Shown: positions 32,213 through 44,900 of the stretch, piece by piece | Layout of the letters: each line of letters begins with the position of its first letter | How positions within the stretch are numbered: the stretch's first letter is position 1 | Source of the DNA: Argopecten irradians | Lineage: Eukaryota; Mollusca; Bivalvia; Pectinida; Pectinidae | Length of the DNA stretch: 64,000 bases | Assembly: GCF_041381155.1 (NCBI RefSeq) | Contig: NC_091134.1 | Coordinates: forward strand, 5,570,255-5,634,254 | Reading direction: 5' to 3' | Notes under the pieces: model-generated | What the model was told of the DNA's origin: nothing | Databases searched by the model: none | What the model saw: the letters and a program-made list of their open reading frames with translations, nothing else | Translations under genes and position numbers: made by a program

Positions 32213-32729
32213 AAACACCAGCAGACAAACAAACAGCTGCTTCACAGCTCCTCAAAGGATCAATTTATAATGAAGTATTAACTAGGTATTTAGATCATCA
32301 GCTGCTGTCCTTCACATGGGTTTTTCCAGGTTTCAGATTTTTGTTGGTTACCAAGGCTGGAACCAAACGTATACCAGCACACAGGTCACATCTTTGATAG
32401 ACCTTGAAGGATAATAAACAATATAATGCTATAAACAAACAATATTTATATTAAAGTATACATATATCAGAATAAGAGAGAAGCAGCCCCAAAAGTGATC
32501 AGGGTCTGGAAAATCATCATGACATATATGCATTTTAATTATATTTGCTCATGCATTATGCATGAGCAAGACCTTTGCTGCAATCTCATTGGCTGACTAA
32601 AATGAAAAGTTGTAATGGTCTTTCTGGACCCCTCATCATTTACCTTTGGCATATAACCCCTACACCAGATACACCTGAAAAGAAATGCCATGATGATTTT
32701 AAAAACCCTGCTAGGCCTATATTTGTACT
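32213..32729. other. 5' flank of the SLC35E2-like gene
   Basis: Presumptive 5' UTR or first intron. No core promoter element is convincing. A palindromic CATGCATTATGCATG lies at about 32550-32565 next to the GCAATCTCATTGG phrase shared with 15865-15880. Confidence 0.3.
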
Positions 32730-33020
32730 TTTGGGGCTGCTATCATCTTAGTAATGGCCCTTTGTATATAGTTGTGGTGGACGATTTTGAAAGGAAAATT
32801 ATTGCGCTTTCCAATGATAGTAACCGTTTTTTATGAAGACTTGATAGAAATTTGTAGCCACTAACGCTAGGTGGGTTAGTAGTTTTGAGTCAGGGAGCTT
32901 TAAAACCACTGTTGACGTATATGTAGTAATTAGGCATATGTAGAGTGTAATTTTTACCAATTTTTTACCTAGACCTCTAAAACGTCTAAAAATGGTCTTA
33001 AGGCACTCTGGTGGGTCCAT
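32730..33020 (-). repeat. Dispersed element, copy 2 of an inverted pair
   Basis: Read on the minus strand from 33020 it starts ATGGACCCACCAGAGTGCC and follows the element at 15540-15790 over about 250 bp. A 73-codon open frame inside (33020-32799) is broken in the other copy and is not a conserved protein, so it is not annotated as a gene. Confidence 0.6.
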
Positions 33021-34368
33021 AACAAGGATTTATAAGTGAGAAGAATTTGTCACTGTCTCTTTCCACTACTAAACACGACTATGAACCGGGAATAAAACCA
33101 TTTTCTCCACAAATACTTGTCTTATCGAGTCAAAAGAAACACTAATGTAAAGTTTATTAAATTTCACAATGTTTAAAACTTGCTTTCAAGACGGAAGATT
33201 TAAATGTCTTCAATTTTTGTTAAAAAAATATGACAGCTCATGAAATGACGGCCCACTTAAGAAAGTAAGACAGACGATTGATAAGCCTGGCACCCGCAAG
33301 CAATAATCTAATAACATAAGACGTCGGTATTGAGAAACTTCTGATGGGCAAAACCGACATCAAATATGGCTAGGGCTATATGAGTCTTCACAAGTTCTTC
33401 CCTCGACCTAGGGCACGAGTTTGACGCTTAATTACGGAACAAAAATTTACAAGAATGTCAAAAAACATGTATAGCATGAATCAGTATATAGTAATCCATG
33501 AACACAACCAGCTATAAGAATAGGTATGACAAAATATAAATCCACAAAATAATCACACATAACGTAGGTGACCCATAGCAGTCATGTCCAGTGCTGTACT
33601 ATCTTGGTTAAATCATATTCCAATTTTCATCACTTCTGGTTTATCAAGATAAAGCATGATGTATGAAGTGAAAAGATAATATTAACAATGGTAAACAAGT
33701 AGTTTTTATCAGTTTTAATGAATTCTGGAAATATTTTAATACAACAATACATTTTAGTTCAAATACTGCAAGAATTTTGGAGATAATGGTAATTTTACTT
33801 TCCGTCACTATTCCGTAATTTGTAACTACCGAGTAAAAATGGCTAACAGGTAGACTTACAAATAGTGGTGCCCAGGGCCCGAGTAAAGAAATGTCTAAAT
33901 TCAGTATAAAAATGCACCAGTGACATTTTTTGTTTTGGATTTGATTAGCATGGTTTTGGATAATTCATTCAGGATATGAAAGGTTAGTGTAAAGACAACT
34001 TGAAATTTTGAATTCATATTAAGCCGATTTCTGTGCCGTGTGAATCCTGACTCGATTGTAAGAGGTTAGACACGACGAAATGATTAAATGTGTCTTGTGG
34101 TGCTATACCTCTAATATTGTTGGAGTACTGCAAGCTACATCAACGGTTGCGCTGGCGGATATCAAAGGAAAATTACAACAAAAAAGCTCTTACACCGTAT
34201 TCATCCAAAACCCAGAGTGACAAATCCTTCTCCAAATCCTTGGTCCATAAATGTACATAAACTGTAACTAATTCTCAAATCCCTGTGTGGCTTTGAAGTC
34301 TAAGAAGACCTGTGATGCCATGTATATAGAATGATAGTGATAGTAACTCCCGAAATATAGATAATAGA
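33021..34368. other. Intergenic region between the SLC35E2-like and UBE4B-like genes
   Basis: No exon or RNA gene was recognised. It probably contains the SLC35E2 promoter and a non-coding first exon, which I could not place. Confidence 0.35.
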
Positions 34369-35250
34369 CAGGTCGGGGAGAAGTCCTGATTTGGCTATTA
34401 TAGTGAAATACAGCTGTAATAGCCAAATATAGCTATATAAAGAGTGGCAAAACGCATTAATTCTTCCAGAAGAGGTATATGTTGCAAAAAGCGAGAGTTT
34501 TTGATGCTATGTATGTTATCTTTGTCCAAAGTTGACACGATAACAAAGTTAAAATGAAAAACTCACCTGTGCATTTTTCTGTAAAATCATCGTTTTTCTA
34601 GCAGTGAATTGCAATTGTTGTCTGTATTTGCTTATTAACCAATTTCTAATCCATCTGAAGGTCACAATAACTTGCACATGTTCTCCCATATTTGTGCCAA
34701 TCGAGTCAGAGTCGCTTCAACCGGAAGGGGATTTATACATTTTTTCCCTTTTTGACCGCCGGCTGAAAATGTCAATGGGCCGACTTGGGTATGGTCCGAG
34801 TTCTCCTTCAGTTAGAGTTACTCCCCTTTGTTCATTCTGTTATTATGGCGATAAAAACCAGGGATTTTACAGAAAATTGCACAGGTGAGTTTTTGATTTC
34901 AACATCGTTTTTGTAGTAACTAAGAACATGGATCATATTCCAATTAGCCCGACACCAGACTTAGACATTATGACAGATAGATGTCTGGTTTAGGGCCAGA
35001 GCGCCGTAGTACTCGAAAACCTGGAATAAGCCGACACCTTTTGGTATTGGGCCAGGTACTTTCCGATGTCCAATCTGGTGTAAGGGCCAGAGTATCTCGG
35101 GCTAATTCCAATTTACTGTAACACTCGCTTTTTGCTTTAAATACATTTTTCGGCAGATTCCATGTGTTTTGATTCTGTTTGTATAGCTATATTTGGCTAT
35201 TAAAGCCGTATTTCACTATAATAGCCAAATCAGGACTTGTTCCCGACCTG
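34369..35250. mobile_element. Fold-back (long-TIR) element of 882 bp
   Basis: The outer arms, CAGGTCGGGGAGAAGTCCTG at the left and the inverse of CAGGACTTGTTCCCGACCTG at the right, pair over about 70 bp, including TTGGCTATTATAGTGAAATA. Further inner pairs: CAAAAAGCGAGAGTTTT (about 34485) with AACACTCGCTTTTTGC (about 35120), and AACTCACCTGTGCATTTTTC (about 34560) with GAAAATTGCACAGGTGAGTT (about 34870). Much of the element is thus one imperfect hairpin, interrupted by the nested element at 34937-35112. There is no transposase. Confidence 0.8.
34937..35112. mobile_element. Nested MITE of about 176 bp
   Basis: ATTCCAATTAGCCCGA at the left pairs with TCGGGCTAATTCCAAT at the right (14 of 16 bases). 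The body repeats GGGCCAG and CCGACACC phrases. It interrupts only one arm of the surrounding fold-back element, so it inserted later. Confidence 0.65.
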
Positions 35251-35735
35251 ATAGAGCATGAAATTCCTATTAATTATGCTTTGTATAAAACATCCCTATT
35301 TTTATTAATACACCGGTGGTGTCTTCTTGTGTTTGCTGAATGCAAATTGAATATGTATTCAATTATCATTTATTTTGTTTACTTTCAGTAGACTCTACAT
35401 GTTTCAAATACATCAAGATTCTGTTCTGCTGGTCTATGACATTAACCCTAAAATTTACATTAATTCGAATAATCTTGAAACAATTATTTTTGTGATTTTT
35501 TTCCTTTTTAAGAAGAATCCTTTCCGGTTATTCTGTATTTGTGTTTAAATTATGTCATGTTCGGCCAAATACTTACGATAATTAAGCAAATGCACGTTGC
35601 AAATAAATGGCAATATTGCCAACACACACCTTGCAGGTATTCTTTGTTAAAATGAAGCTTCAGTGATCTAGGCGAACGAAGATATTCGAAACAAACGTTT
35701 CACTGACTCAAATTTCCAAGACTACGATCATTTCT

Positions 35736-35761
35736 ACTTCCGGGTCAAGTACATGACGTCA
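35736..35761 (+). promoter_or_regulatory. ETS and CRE sites upstream of the UBE4B-like start codon
   Basis: ACTTCCGG at 35736-35743 is a consensus ETS-family site, and TGACGTCA at 35754-35761 is a perfect palindromic CRE (CREB/ATF). They are 11 bp apart and about 155-180 bp upstream of the ATG at 35915. Such pairs are common in TATA-less promoters of housekeeping genes. Function is inferred from position and motif only. Confidence 0.55.
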
Positions 35762-35914
35762 CGAATGATGGCAGGCGAAAGACATCAGAATCAGTTCTTA
35801 GTTATTCAATGAAAGAAAATGCTATATTTGGCTCATAAGATGAAACAAATATCCCAAAGATAAATCTACAGTGCAAAATATAGTTTGTAGGTATATATTC
35901 AGCGTACATAAAAC

Positions 35915-38900
35915 ATGAGCGAACTTACACCAGACGAAGTGAGTATTTTTCAGTTGGACAAAATTTGCGAATCCATATTTGACTGCTTTGTTTACATACA
36001 TGCTAAGATATGGCATTCTGCGGAGAATGCTTCCTTGACGACTCGTGGGGTTTCAGAATAGGCAGAAAATAACATTAATAAAGGAAATATGCCCTTCTAT
36101 CGTTTGCCCAACTGACCATTTCGGTTTTGGGTGGCCTCCATGTACTTCTGACAATTCGGCCCCAAGGCCCTAGGTTGGGGACATTCCAGTATATGCAGGA
36201 TAGTCCTGCATTTGAGTAACAGTCCTGTATTTGAGGGATAATTTTGTTACGCAAATGCAGGTTTCTGTGAAATGAAAATGGATACAGTTGTTTTAAAAAT
36301 TTGTATAAAAAGGCGTCATAATTTAAAATTCTTCATTTAGTCATATAACTGATTGAAGATTTATGTTTAAATTGTGTATGAACTATTGAATTCTATTATC
36401 TCACTTTGTAATAAAATGACAATTCAGGTACTCTCCATAGACTACAGTGTATAGCCACAGAGATTTAAATAGTATTGGGATAAGTAACTAGGGCTGTTTT
36501 CGCGATATCACATACACACCTATTGTTATCGTAAACAGATGAACGGTTACCGCGAGACCAAGCCGTGCGTCTGCGCACTTATAGCTGGAGGCGAGTTATC
36601 ATAGTGTTAGCCCGTGAAGCTGTGTACGGCATATTTGACTACAAACCAATAAACATCGAAAAGTATCTCATAACTTTTTTACTGTTACATTAGAGACGCT
36701 CATCTCATGCATGTATATTTTATGTGTTATTTTTTATGAAAAATTGTAAAATTAAAACCTATGTATTGAAAATTCTGTAAGTAATGATCATAATGTTAGT
36801 AAATTTTGGTGATTAATGACATATTATAAAAGCTTTTCTTGATTTGTTAGAATGAAATTACGACACATATAAATTAAATGAATTAAAACCTGGAAATTCA
36901 ATTCGGCTTTAGTAAAAAAATTGCTTGGTAAAGTAGGATAGTTAAATAAATTATATTCAAATCTCTGTTGAAGCGGAATATTTACATTTCACTTAAAATT
37001 GATTTTTATTTCAATATGGTTCTATGCATTATAAATAAAGCTGTTTGGGAAAATTAAGATTAGAAAAATATTACCTATTTTACAAACTTAATGTATAGCC
37101 TTCAAGACTCAGACACAGGTAAATGGACCCCCGTTGAGTTAGTGAGGCGATGACCTGGGGCGGTGGCCAGGTGTTCTGGCCGACGGTTCACCTAATGACA
37201 GTATGACACCTGTACATAGCAGTTGCAAATCACTTTCCGTTAATTAGATATCAAATTACGCTATCACAGCTCGATCGACACTATCTCTTCGCCATGATAC
37301 ATGTATGTTGGGTACCATCGATAATTTGTTAACACTTGTACTTGAGCTTTTAAAGTTTCCATATGTGCAAACTCAACCAATAGAAAATTAATATTTGAAA
37401 ACTTAAAGGAAATCAGTCAATAATTGAATTCAGAGTACGTGGTTTTAATTTTGCTATCTTTCACGACCCTATCTGAACAGTATCGTCGCCAGTATAAATT
37501 TGGGGTAGCTTCGATGATTTGTGTACAGTTTTACCTCCGAAAATTCAAAAGGTTCAATATGTTCAATTTAGATCAATTTAATATATTAACATTTAAAATT
37601 TACCAAGCAACAAATATTTGAAAACTAAATGGAAATCGGTCAATTATTGAAATCAGAGTATGTGGGTTTTATTATATTAATATTTCACGGGGCGATCGAT
37701 TGTACCGATCGAGGAAGTAATCATGTCGAGATGAGGACATTCACAGTTAACATTACGTTTATTTAGTGTAACACCTCTACAATTATGAAAATGTGATGGA
37801 TTATTCAAATAAATTACATTTTCAATAAAGAGCAAACTTTAAGCTATTTGGTGGGTTTTTTTTCTGTTCATCTCCTGTTATAGCCTAGATCGCTTCATCG
37901 GACGAAGCGTAGTTTCAATATGGCGTCGTTAGACTGTACTCGACTGTAAGTTAGACACGCGATGCACTCTGGGATAGCTTCCGCTGTGGGCGTCGTTAAG
38001 TAAGGCTATGAGCTATCTTCTTATCCCTACTATTTAAATCTCTGATAGCCATCAGGAAAATTTTGTCAAATATCATGGTTATTTAATTTTTACCTATAAA
38101 TTTGTTCCAATTTTAGCCCCATAGTAAGCAATAGAGGCGATTTTATTTGTGACTTTTACAAACATTTAGATAATGAAATTTGTTTCCATTTGAGTAATAA
38201 TGTGGAAAGTTGTATTAGTGATGGTGCCATGTAAAATTATGATGCTCTTTTTTTATAACAATGTTAAAAAACTTTATCAGTTTTCATTTCACAGAATCCT
38301 GAATTTGCATAACAAAATTATCCCTCAAATACCGGACTGTTATCAAATGCAAGACTATCCTGCATAAACGGGAGTGTACCCAACCTGGCCCCTACAGTTC
38401 TACTATCAGACGACCAGTTCTTGCGGAGTACCAAATCTCACAATCGCATCTGTATCTGTATGATTTCCATGCAAATCTAGCAAATAAAGCTATCTTCTGA
38501 TAGAAGACACTACCAATCAATGCTGATTTCCACAAAATATGATTCAAAATTTGTCTGTGATCATACAAGTACACATGCGATGGCAAGAATTGGTACTCGA
38601 TGAGAACTGGTCGCTTGCCAGTACACTACATTTCCATCAAGTTTTACAATATTTGAGAGAATATTTTTTCTCACTTCTCTTGATTTAATTTAAACATTGA
38701 CTATAAGTAATAAATAATAGAACCATTTTAAAACTCTAAGTAATAAATAATAGAACCATTTTAATAAAATGATTTTGTTAAGTTTTTTATTAAATTTGTT
38801 AGAATTATTTTATTGTTTGTTAGATCAGAGATTATGAAATTAAGACAATATTGAACTTCTTTCTAGTATTCCTTTTCTACATCCAGACCAGAGGACACAT

Positions 38901-41900
38901 TTAAATTTAATTACCTGTTAAACATTACACTGATGTTTTGCCAGTTTTGTAACTGTATATAGTTAAGTGTCATGATGATCATGAAACCAGCTATATCATT
39001 TGATACCAATATTTTCCAACAGTTTTGCTGATATCCATTGAAAGTAAATTGTTATTGTTCAATGTTGAAGAAAATAGTAAAACAAGTGGTATGTATAAGT
39101 AAACAATATATAATATATATATATAAGTATTGTTTTTCTGCTCTATTAGATCAGAAGACGGCGATTGGCCAGATTAGGTTCTCAGCCCAATTCATCATCA
39201 CAACAAGATGGTGCTTCACGATCTCAAAGTCAGGGACAATCTTCAAGTCAAGGACAGATGCAAAGTCAGACATCTGGAGCCAGCGCTGGTGGGAGTCAAG
39301 GATTATCTATGGAGACCCAGCAGACTAGGACCCCACCTAGTAATTATCTACAAAGTCTATATAGCTAGATTCATATAAAAATGTTGATAATGAATAGTAT
39401 TGGGATGGGACTGTTGGTATATAATTTGTGTCTTATCTAGACACCTGAAGGTAGATTGAATAAAAGAGCAGGAGGTCATCACAATCGAGAGAGGAATTCT
39501 TGATGGCTTGCAAATTGTGTATTTATTGTCAACTGGTTTCATTGGTATAGAGTATTTCTTTGCTTTAAGTACTAGAATTGAGGATGTATATTACTTTGTT
39601 ATTTGTGCATGTGTGAATCAGTAATGTGACATCTAGTTGTCATCTACTGAAAAAATGGATGGCATAGTGATGTTCTGATTGAATTTGATACAGTAGATAC
39701 AATTTATTATTTATACGAATGAAGCATGCTTTCAATGGTGAAAAGAACTGAATGATTAAATACAAATAACTGTATCTTTCTGTTAAAGGTAGCTTGAGTG
39801 TTGATCCTGTTACACCTGGTATGGATATAGATTCAGAATGTTCTGAGAAAAAGTAAGTACATTATGTTCAAGTGTTAAAGATTGAATGTTGTTTTCTCTA
39901 GAGATAAAAAGAAACTCTCACTTTTCAGTCTTTTACACAAGACATTAAAGATAATTTTAAAATTCTGTACATGCAGTTGTTGCAACTTCTAGACACAGTG
40001 AAAGCTTGTTTTACTGGTACTTTTTATTCAAAATTTGTAAGTATGTAAGATTTGTTTATGCTTACAGCTTCCAATCCCAAATGGATGTTGACTCGGGCAT
40101 AGAGAACCCCATGGAAGTTGATGAAACAGAGATGAAATACGAAGTAAAAAGAAAAAGGGTAAGACCATGAGGTTATATAACATGATGTAACACACTTCTT
40201 TATGTAAATTGATATTGAGGATAAATATATATTGAATAAAGCATTTCGATCAGATATCCTTTGTAGAAAGCATTTCTTACATTTTGATCCATGTTGATTA
40301 CTTGACTTAAAACTGCTTCAGATGTTCACTGGACACAAGTGTTTATAATGATGCCACAATGTGTTAATTGACTAAGGTTGACACTTTGGGTCAACGTCAT
40401 GTCAAATTTTACATATTCTTGCTGATGAATGAATTGTTGCAGAGAAATGTTTTTTTGTAACAAAGTAAGGAGTCAACCGCCCAATGGTCTTGATTTCAGT
40501 GTTATTTCAAAGTCAAGTTAATATTCTATTATACAATGTAACTTGTCTAAAGCAGACCCTGAACAAACTGGAATCTTATCCATTCAGATTAAATTATGTG
40601 GTCCTGATATAGTTATTAATAAATATCAGTATAGAAAACCTGTATAATCTGGAACCTGTCTATTCTGAAAACTGGACTGATCTTGGTAATTTTACTCTGT
40701 CTATTCTGAAAACTGGACTGATCTTGGTAATTTTACTCTGCTTACTATGTAAAATTAACTTAGGTAAACTGGCAATGAGGTTTCACAACACAGAACAACC
40801 AAAACAAGCACTATCCATTCATGTCTTTGATTCATAGCTACCATCCAATGATGAGATTCCTATGGGTGTTTTACCTGTACTGTCACGACAGCATTTCACA
40901 TGTACATGTTTTGTAAATACTTTTCGTGTAACCACACTCTACCTCCATTCTGTTCCCGGCAAGGCCTATGTTATTATATTTCTGTCACAGTTAAATATTG
41001 TAGGTCATTCATTATTGGTAAACTTGCCATATTTGGAGGACTAGATTTTCTAACGAGAACTATCATGGCGGCCAAGTGAGTCGTATATGAGAGCCGTTGA
41101 AATGTACTTACAAAAATATGCATGATGGTGGGTAAATAAATGGTCAGTTTATGTCTGAAATATTGAATTTTGCTGAATTAATAATCACAAATTTACTTTA
41201 CATCATTTTCACTGATAGATGTTTAGCAACACAATAGGTGATGGGAAAGAGTTGTTGTTCAGTATGTCATCACAGCTTACTATAAAAAAGGTTATATTCT
41301 CTACAAACCGGAGACCTGTATAAACCTGGTTTAGACAAGTTATACTAGTCTTTGAAAAATCACATAAACATGGTGGGTACAGGCCTTAAAAAGTCCTTGA
41401 ATTTATGTGTTGGCCTTGAAAGTCCTAAAATAAAAAGTTTGGCATTGAAAAGTCCTTGAATTAACCAAAAGGCCTTGAAAAATCCTTGAAAAATACATTT
41501 GTACTAAAATGACATTTGATTCCTCATTCAAAATCTGTATTAAAGCTCAAAATGAAGATGAAATTTGATCAAACTTGCGGCAGAAGTATTGTGGGAATCA
41601 ATCCAAGAATTTGAATCAACCCAAAATACATAATTTTTAATTCTTGACTCCGGACCATGTTCTCATTCTGATTTAGACATATCCCAGAACGTCATTTAAT
41701 GAATTATTTCTTTATTCATAATCATCAGTGATAGTAAATGATCACTTAAGCTATTGTTCTAGAAGTTGTAGCCGACAGAACATTTGATTTTTTTTATTGA
41801 TTGATTCTAAAATTGATTTCAATTGGGCCTTAAAAATGACATAAAGGCCTTAAAAAGTCCTTAAAAAGTCCTTGAACATTTTTTTTTTTAAATTTCTGTA

Positions 41901-44900
41901 TGAACCATGATAAAACATAAAAAAATAATTTTTGTGCATTATTAATGTTCCTCACATAAATGCTTTTTCTTTAACCAAACAAATATTCTTCGAAATGAAA
42001 CTTTTGTTTACAGGATACAAGTATAGGATCTGAGGCCACTCGGGAACAGATGCTGTCTACAATCAGTCGAACCTTCTTAGTCTCCTGGAAGGAGGCAAAT
42101 CCAGAGACTTTATTTGTTCCAGATATAAGTTGTTGTGTGGAAGAAAATGGTGGGTTAAAATCATTTAAAAATAAAAGGATTCTGTAAACAAATTTTGCTT
42201 AACAATAATGTTAAAGATGCTCCATCACTGACAAACAGTATTTTTTCTCTATCAAAAACAAGAGCAGACGATTTAGTATTTTTCTTTAATTACAAATGTT
42301 ACTTACTTTACACCATTACCACCATTGAAAAGTTTGAGCTTCTAATTTTATTTCACGATAAAAATATTAAAAATAATTAATACATCCTTAAAAAATTCTG
42401 GGACGCTATGTCCTATGTGGAATGCAGTACTGATTGCACATGCACTGAAAGCAAAATAAATTATCTAAAATTATTTTTTGTATTAATTAGACATATATAT
42501 ACACGATTAAACTCCAATTATTTTTCAAATTATAGGTATCGTTTATGCTCCGTCGACAGTGGAGCATCTTTGAAAAATGACAGATTAATTATAAAAAAGT
42601 CAGATAAAAGACTTAGAAGAAATTAATTCATTGATGTTAAGGTGTCATACTTAAATTAACTGAATTTAAAAAACAAGTCTGAAAATTGGATCAACTTAAT
42701 TGATAATTCATTAATATTTGATGTGAATTTCATTCACAATTTAACAATATGTTTACTAGGGTACTACTTGATAATCTAAACAACCTAAAGAAAATACAGA
42801 TAAATCTAAATTTTGTGTATTATATAAGTTTTCTAATTGTTTTCAGATGATATTGATTACAAAGATCTTGTCAACAATGTAGTGATAGAGGTCTTATTGA
42901 AGATCAAAGATTCTAAAGACAATCCTGTTCTTAGACTCCGCCCTCCTGTAGAGACATCTGTGTCACCACGGAAACATGGATCTAGTCCAAAAGGGTAAAA
43001 ACAAAATATCTTATTCTTGGTTCATGATAGGGTTTACTGTATTCTTATTTAGGTGGTGTTAATTGCCCAGCATATGCAGGACATATCTGTAAAAATAAGT
43101 TGCAAATAGTAAAGTTCACAAGTAATATTCTTACAAGTTTATGGTGTTTTAATTATTATTAGCATAAAGTAGCCAATGACTGTATGTTTGCAGTTGAGGA
43201 AGTCAGATTAGGATTTGTATCTTATTTATAGTAACTTACTTTGTCTTTCACTATTTTTATTATGTCTTATTTATAGTAACTGACTTTGTCTTTTACTATT
43301 TTTATTATGTCTTATTTATAGTAACTAACTTTGTTCTTTTACTATTTTTATTATGTCTTATTTATAGTAACCGACTTTGTCTTTTACTATTTTTATTATG
43401 TCTTATTTATAGTAACTGACTTTGTCTTTTATATTTACTTTGTCTTATTTATAGTAACTACTATTTTACTATTATTTTGTCTTATTTATAGTAACTACTT
43501 TGTCTTTTACTATTTTTATTATGTCTTATTTATAGTAACTGACTTTGTCTTTTACTATTTTTATTATGTCTTATTTATAGTAACTGACTTTGTCTTTTAC
43601 TATTTTTATTATGTCTTATTTATAGTAACTGACTTTGTCTTTCACTATTTTTATTATGTCTTATTTATAGTAACTGACTTTGTCTTTCACTATTTTTATT
43701 ATGTCTTATTTATAGTAACTGACTTTGTCTTTTACTATTTTTATTATGTCTTATTTATAGTAACTGACTTTGTCTTTTACTATTTACATTATGTCTTATT
43801 TATAGTAACTAACTTTGTCTTTTACTATTTACATTATGTCTTATTTATAGTAAACTTTGTCTTTTACTATTTACATTATGTCTTATTTATAGTAACTACT
43901 TTGTCTTTTACTATTTACATTATGTCTTATTTATAGTAACTACTTTGTCTTTTACTATTTACATTATGTCTTATTTAGTAACTACTTTGTTTTTTATATT
44001 AATTATGTAAGTAACTACTTTGTCTTTTACTATTTACATTATGTCTTATTTATAGTAACTAACTTTGTCTTTTACTATTTACATTATGTCTTATTTATGT
44101 AACTACTTTGTCTTTTACTATTTACATTATGTCTTATTTATAGTAACTAACTTTGTCTTTTACTATTTACATTATGTCTTATTTATTGTAACTAACTTTG
44201 TCTTTTACTATTTACATTATGTCTTATTTATTGTAACTAACTTTGTCTTTTACTATTTACATTATGTCTTATTTATAGTAACTAACTTTGTCTTTTACTA
44301 TTTACATTATGTCTTATTTATAGTAACTACTTTGTCTTTTACTATTTACATTATGTCTTTTTATAGTAACTAACTTTGTCTTTTACTATTTACATTATGT
44401 CTTATTTTGTAACTAACTTTGTCTTTTACTATTTACATTATGTCTTATTTAGTAACTACTTTGTCTTTTACTATTTACATTATGTCTTATTTATAGTAAC
44501 TACTTTGTCTTTTACTATTTACATATGTCTTATTTATGTAACTAACTTTGTCTTTTACTATTTTTATTTGTAACACTTGTCTTTTACTATTTACATTATG
44601 TCTTATTTATGTAACTACTTTGTCTTTTCTATTATTATGTCTATTTATTGTCTTTTTTAGTCTTATTACTATTTGTTTTACTATTTACATATGTCTTATT
44701 ATAGTAACTACTTTGTCTTTTACTATTTACATTATGTCTTATTTATAGTAACTACTTTGTCTTTTACTATTTACATTATGTCTTATTTATAGTAACTATT
44801 ACTTTGTCTTATTTTTTTACTTGCTTTTACTATTTACATTATGTCTTATTTATAGTAACTAACTTTGTCTTTTACTATTTACATTATGTCTTATTTATAG

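Noticed and set aside
32799..33020. 73-codon minus-strand open frame starting MDPPECLKTIF
   Set aside because: It lies in a dispersed element; the other copy at 15540 has early stops and indels, so the frame is not conserved.
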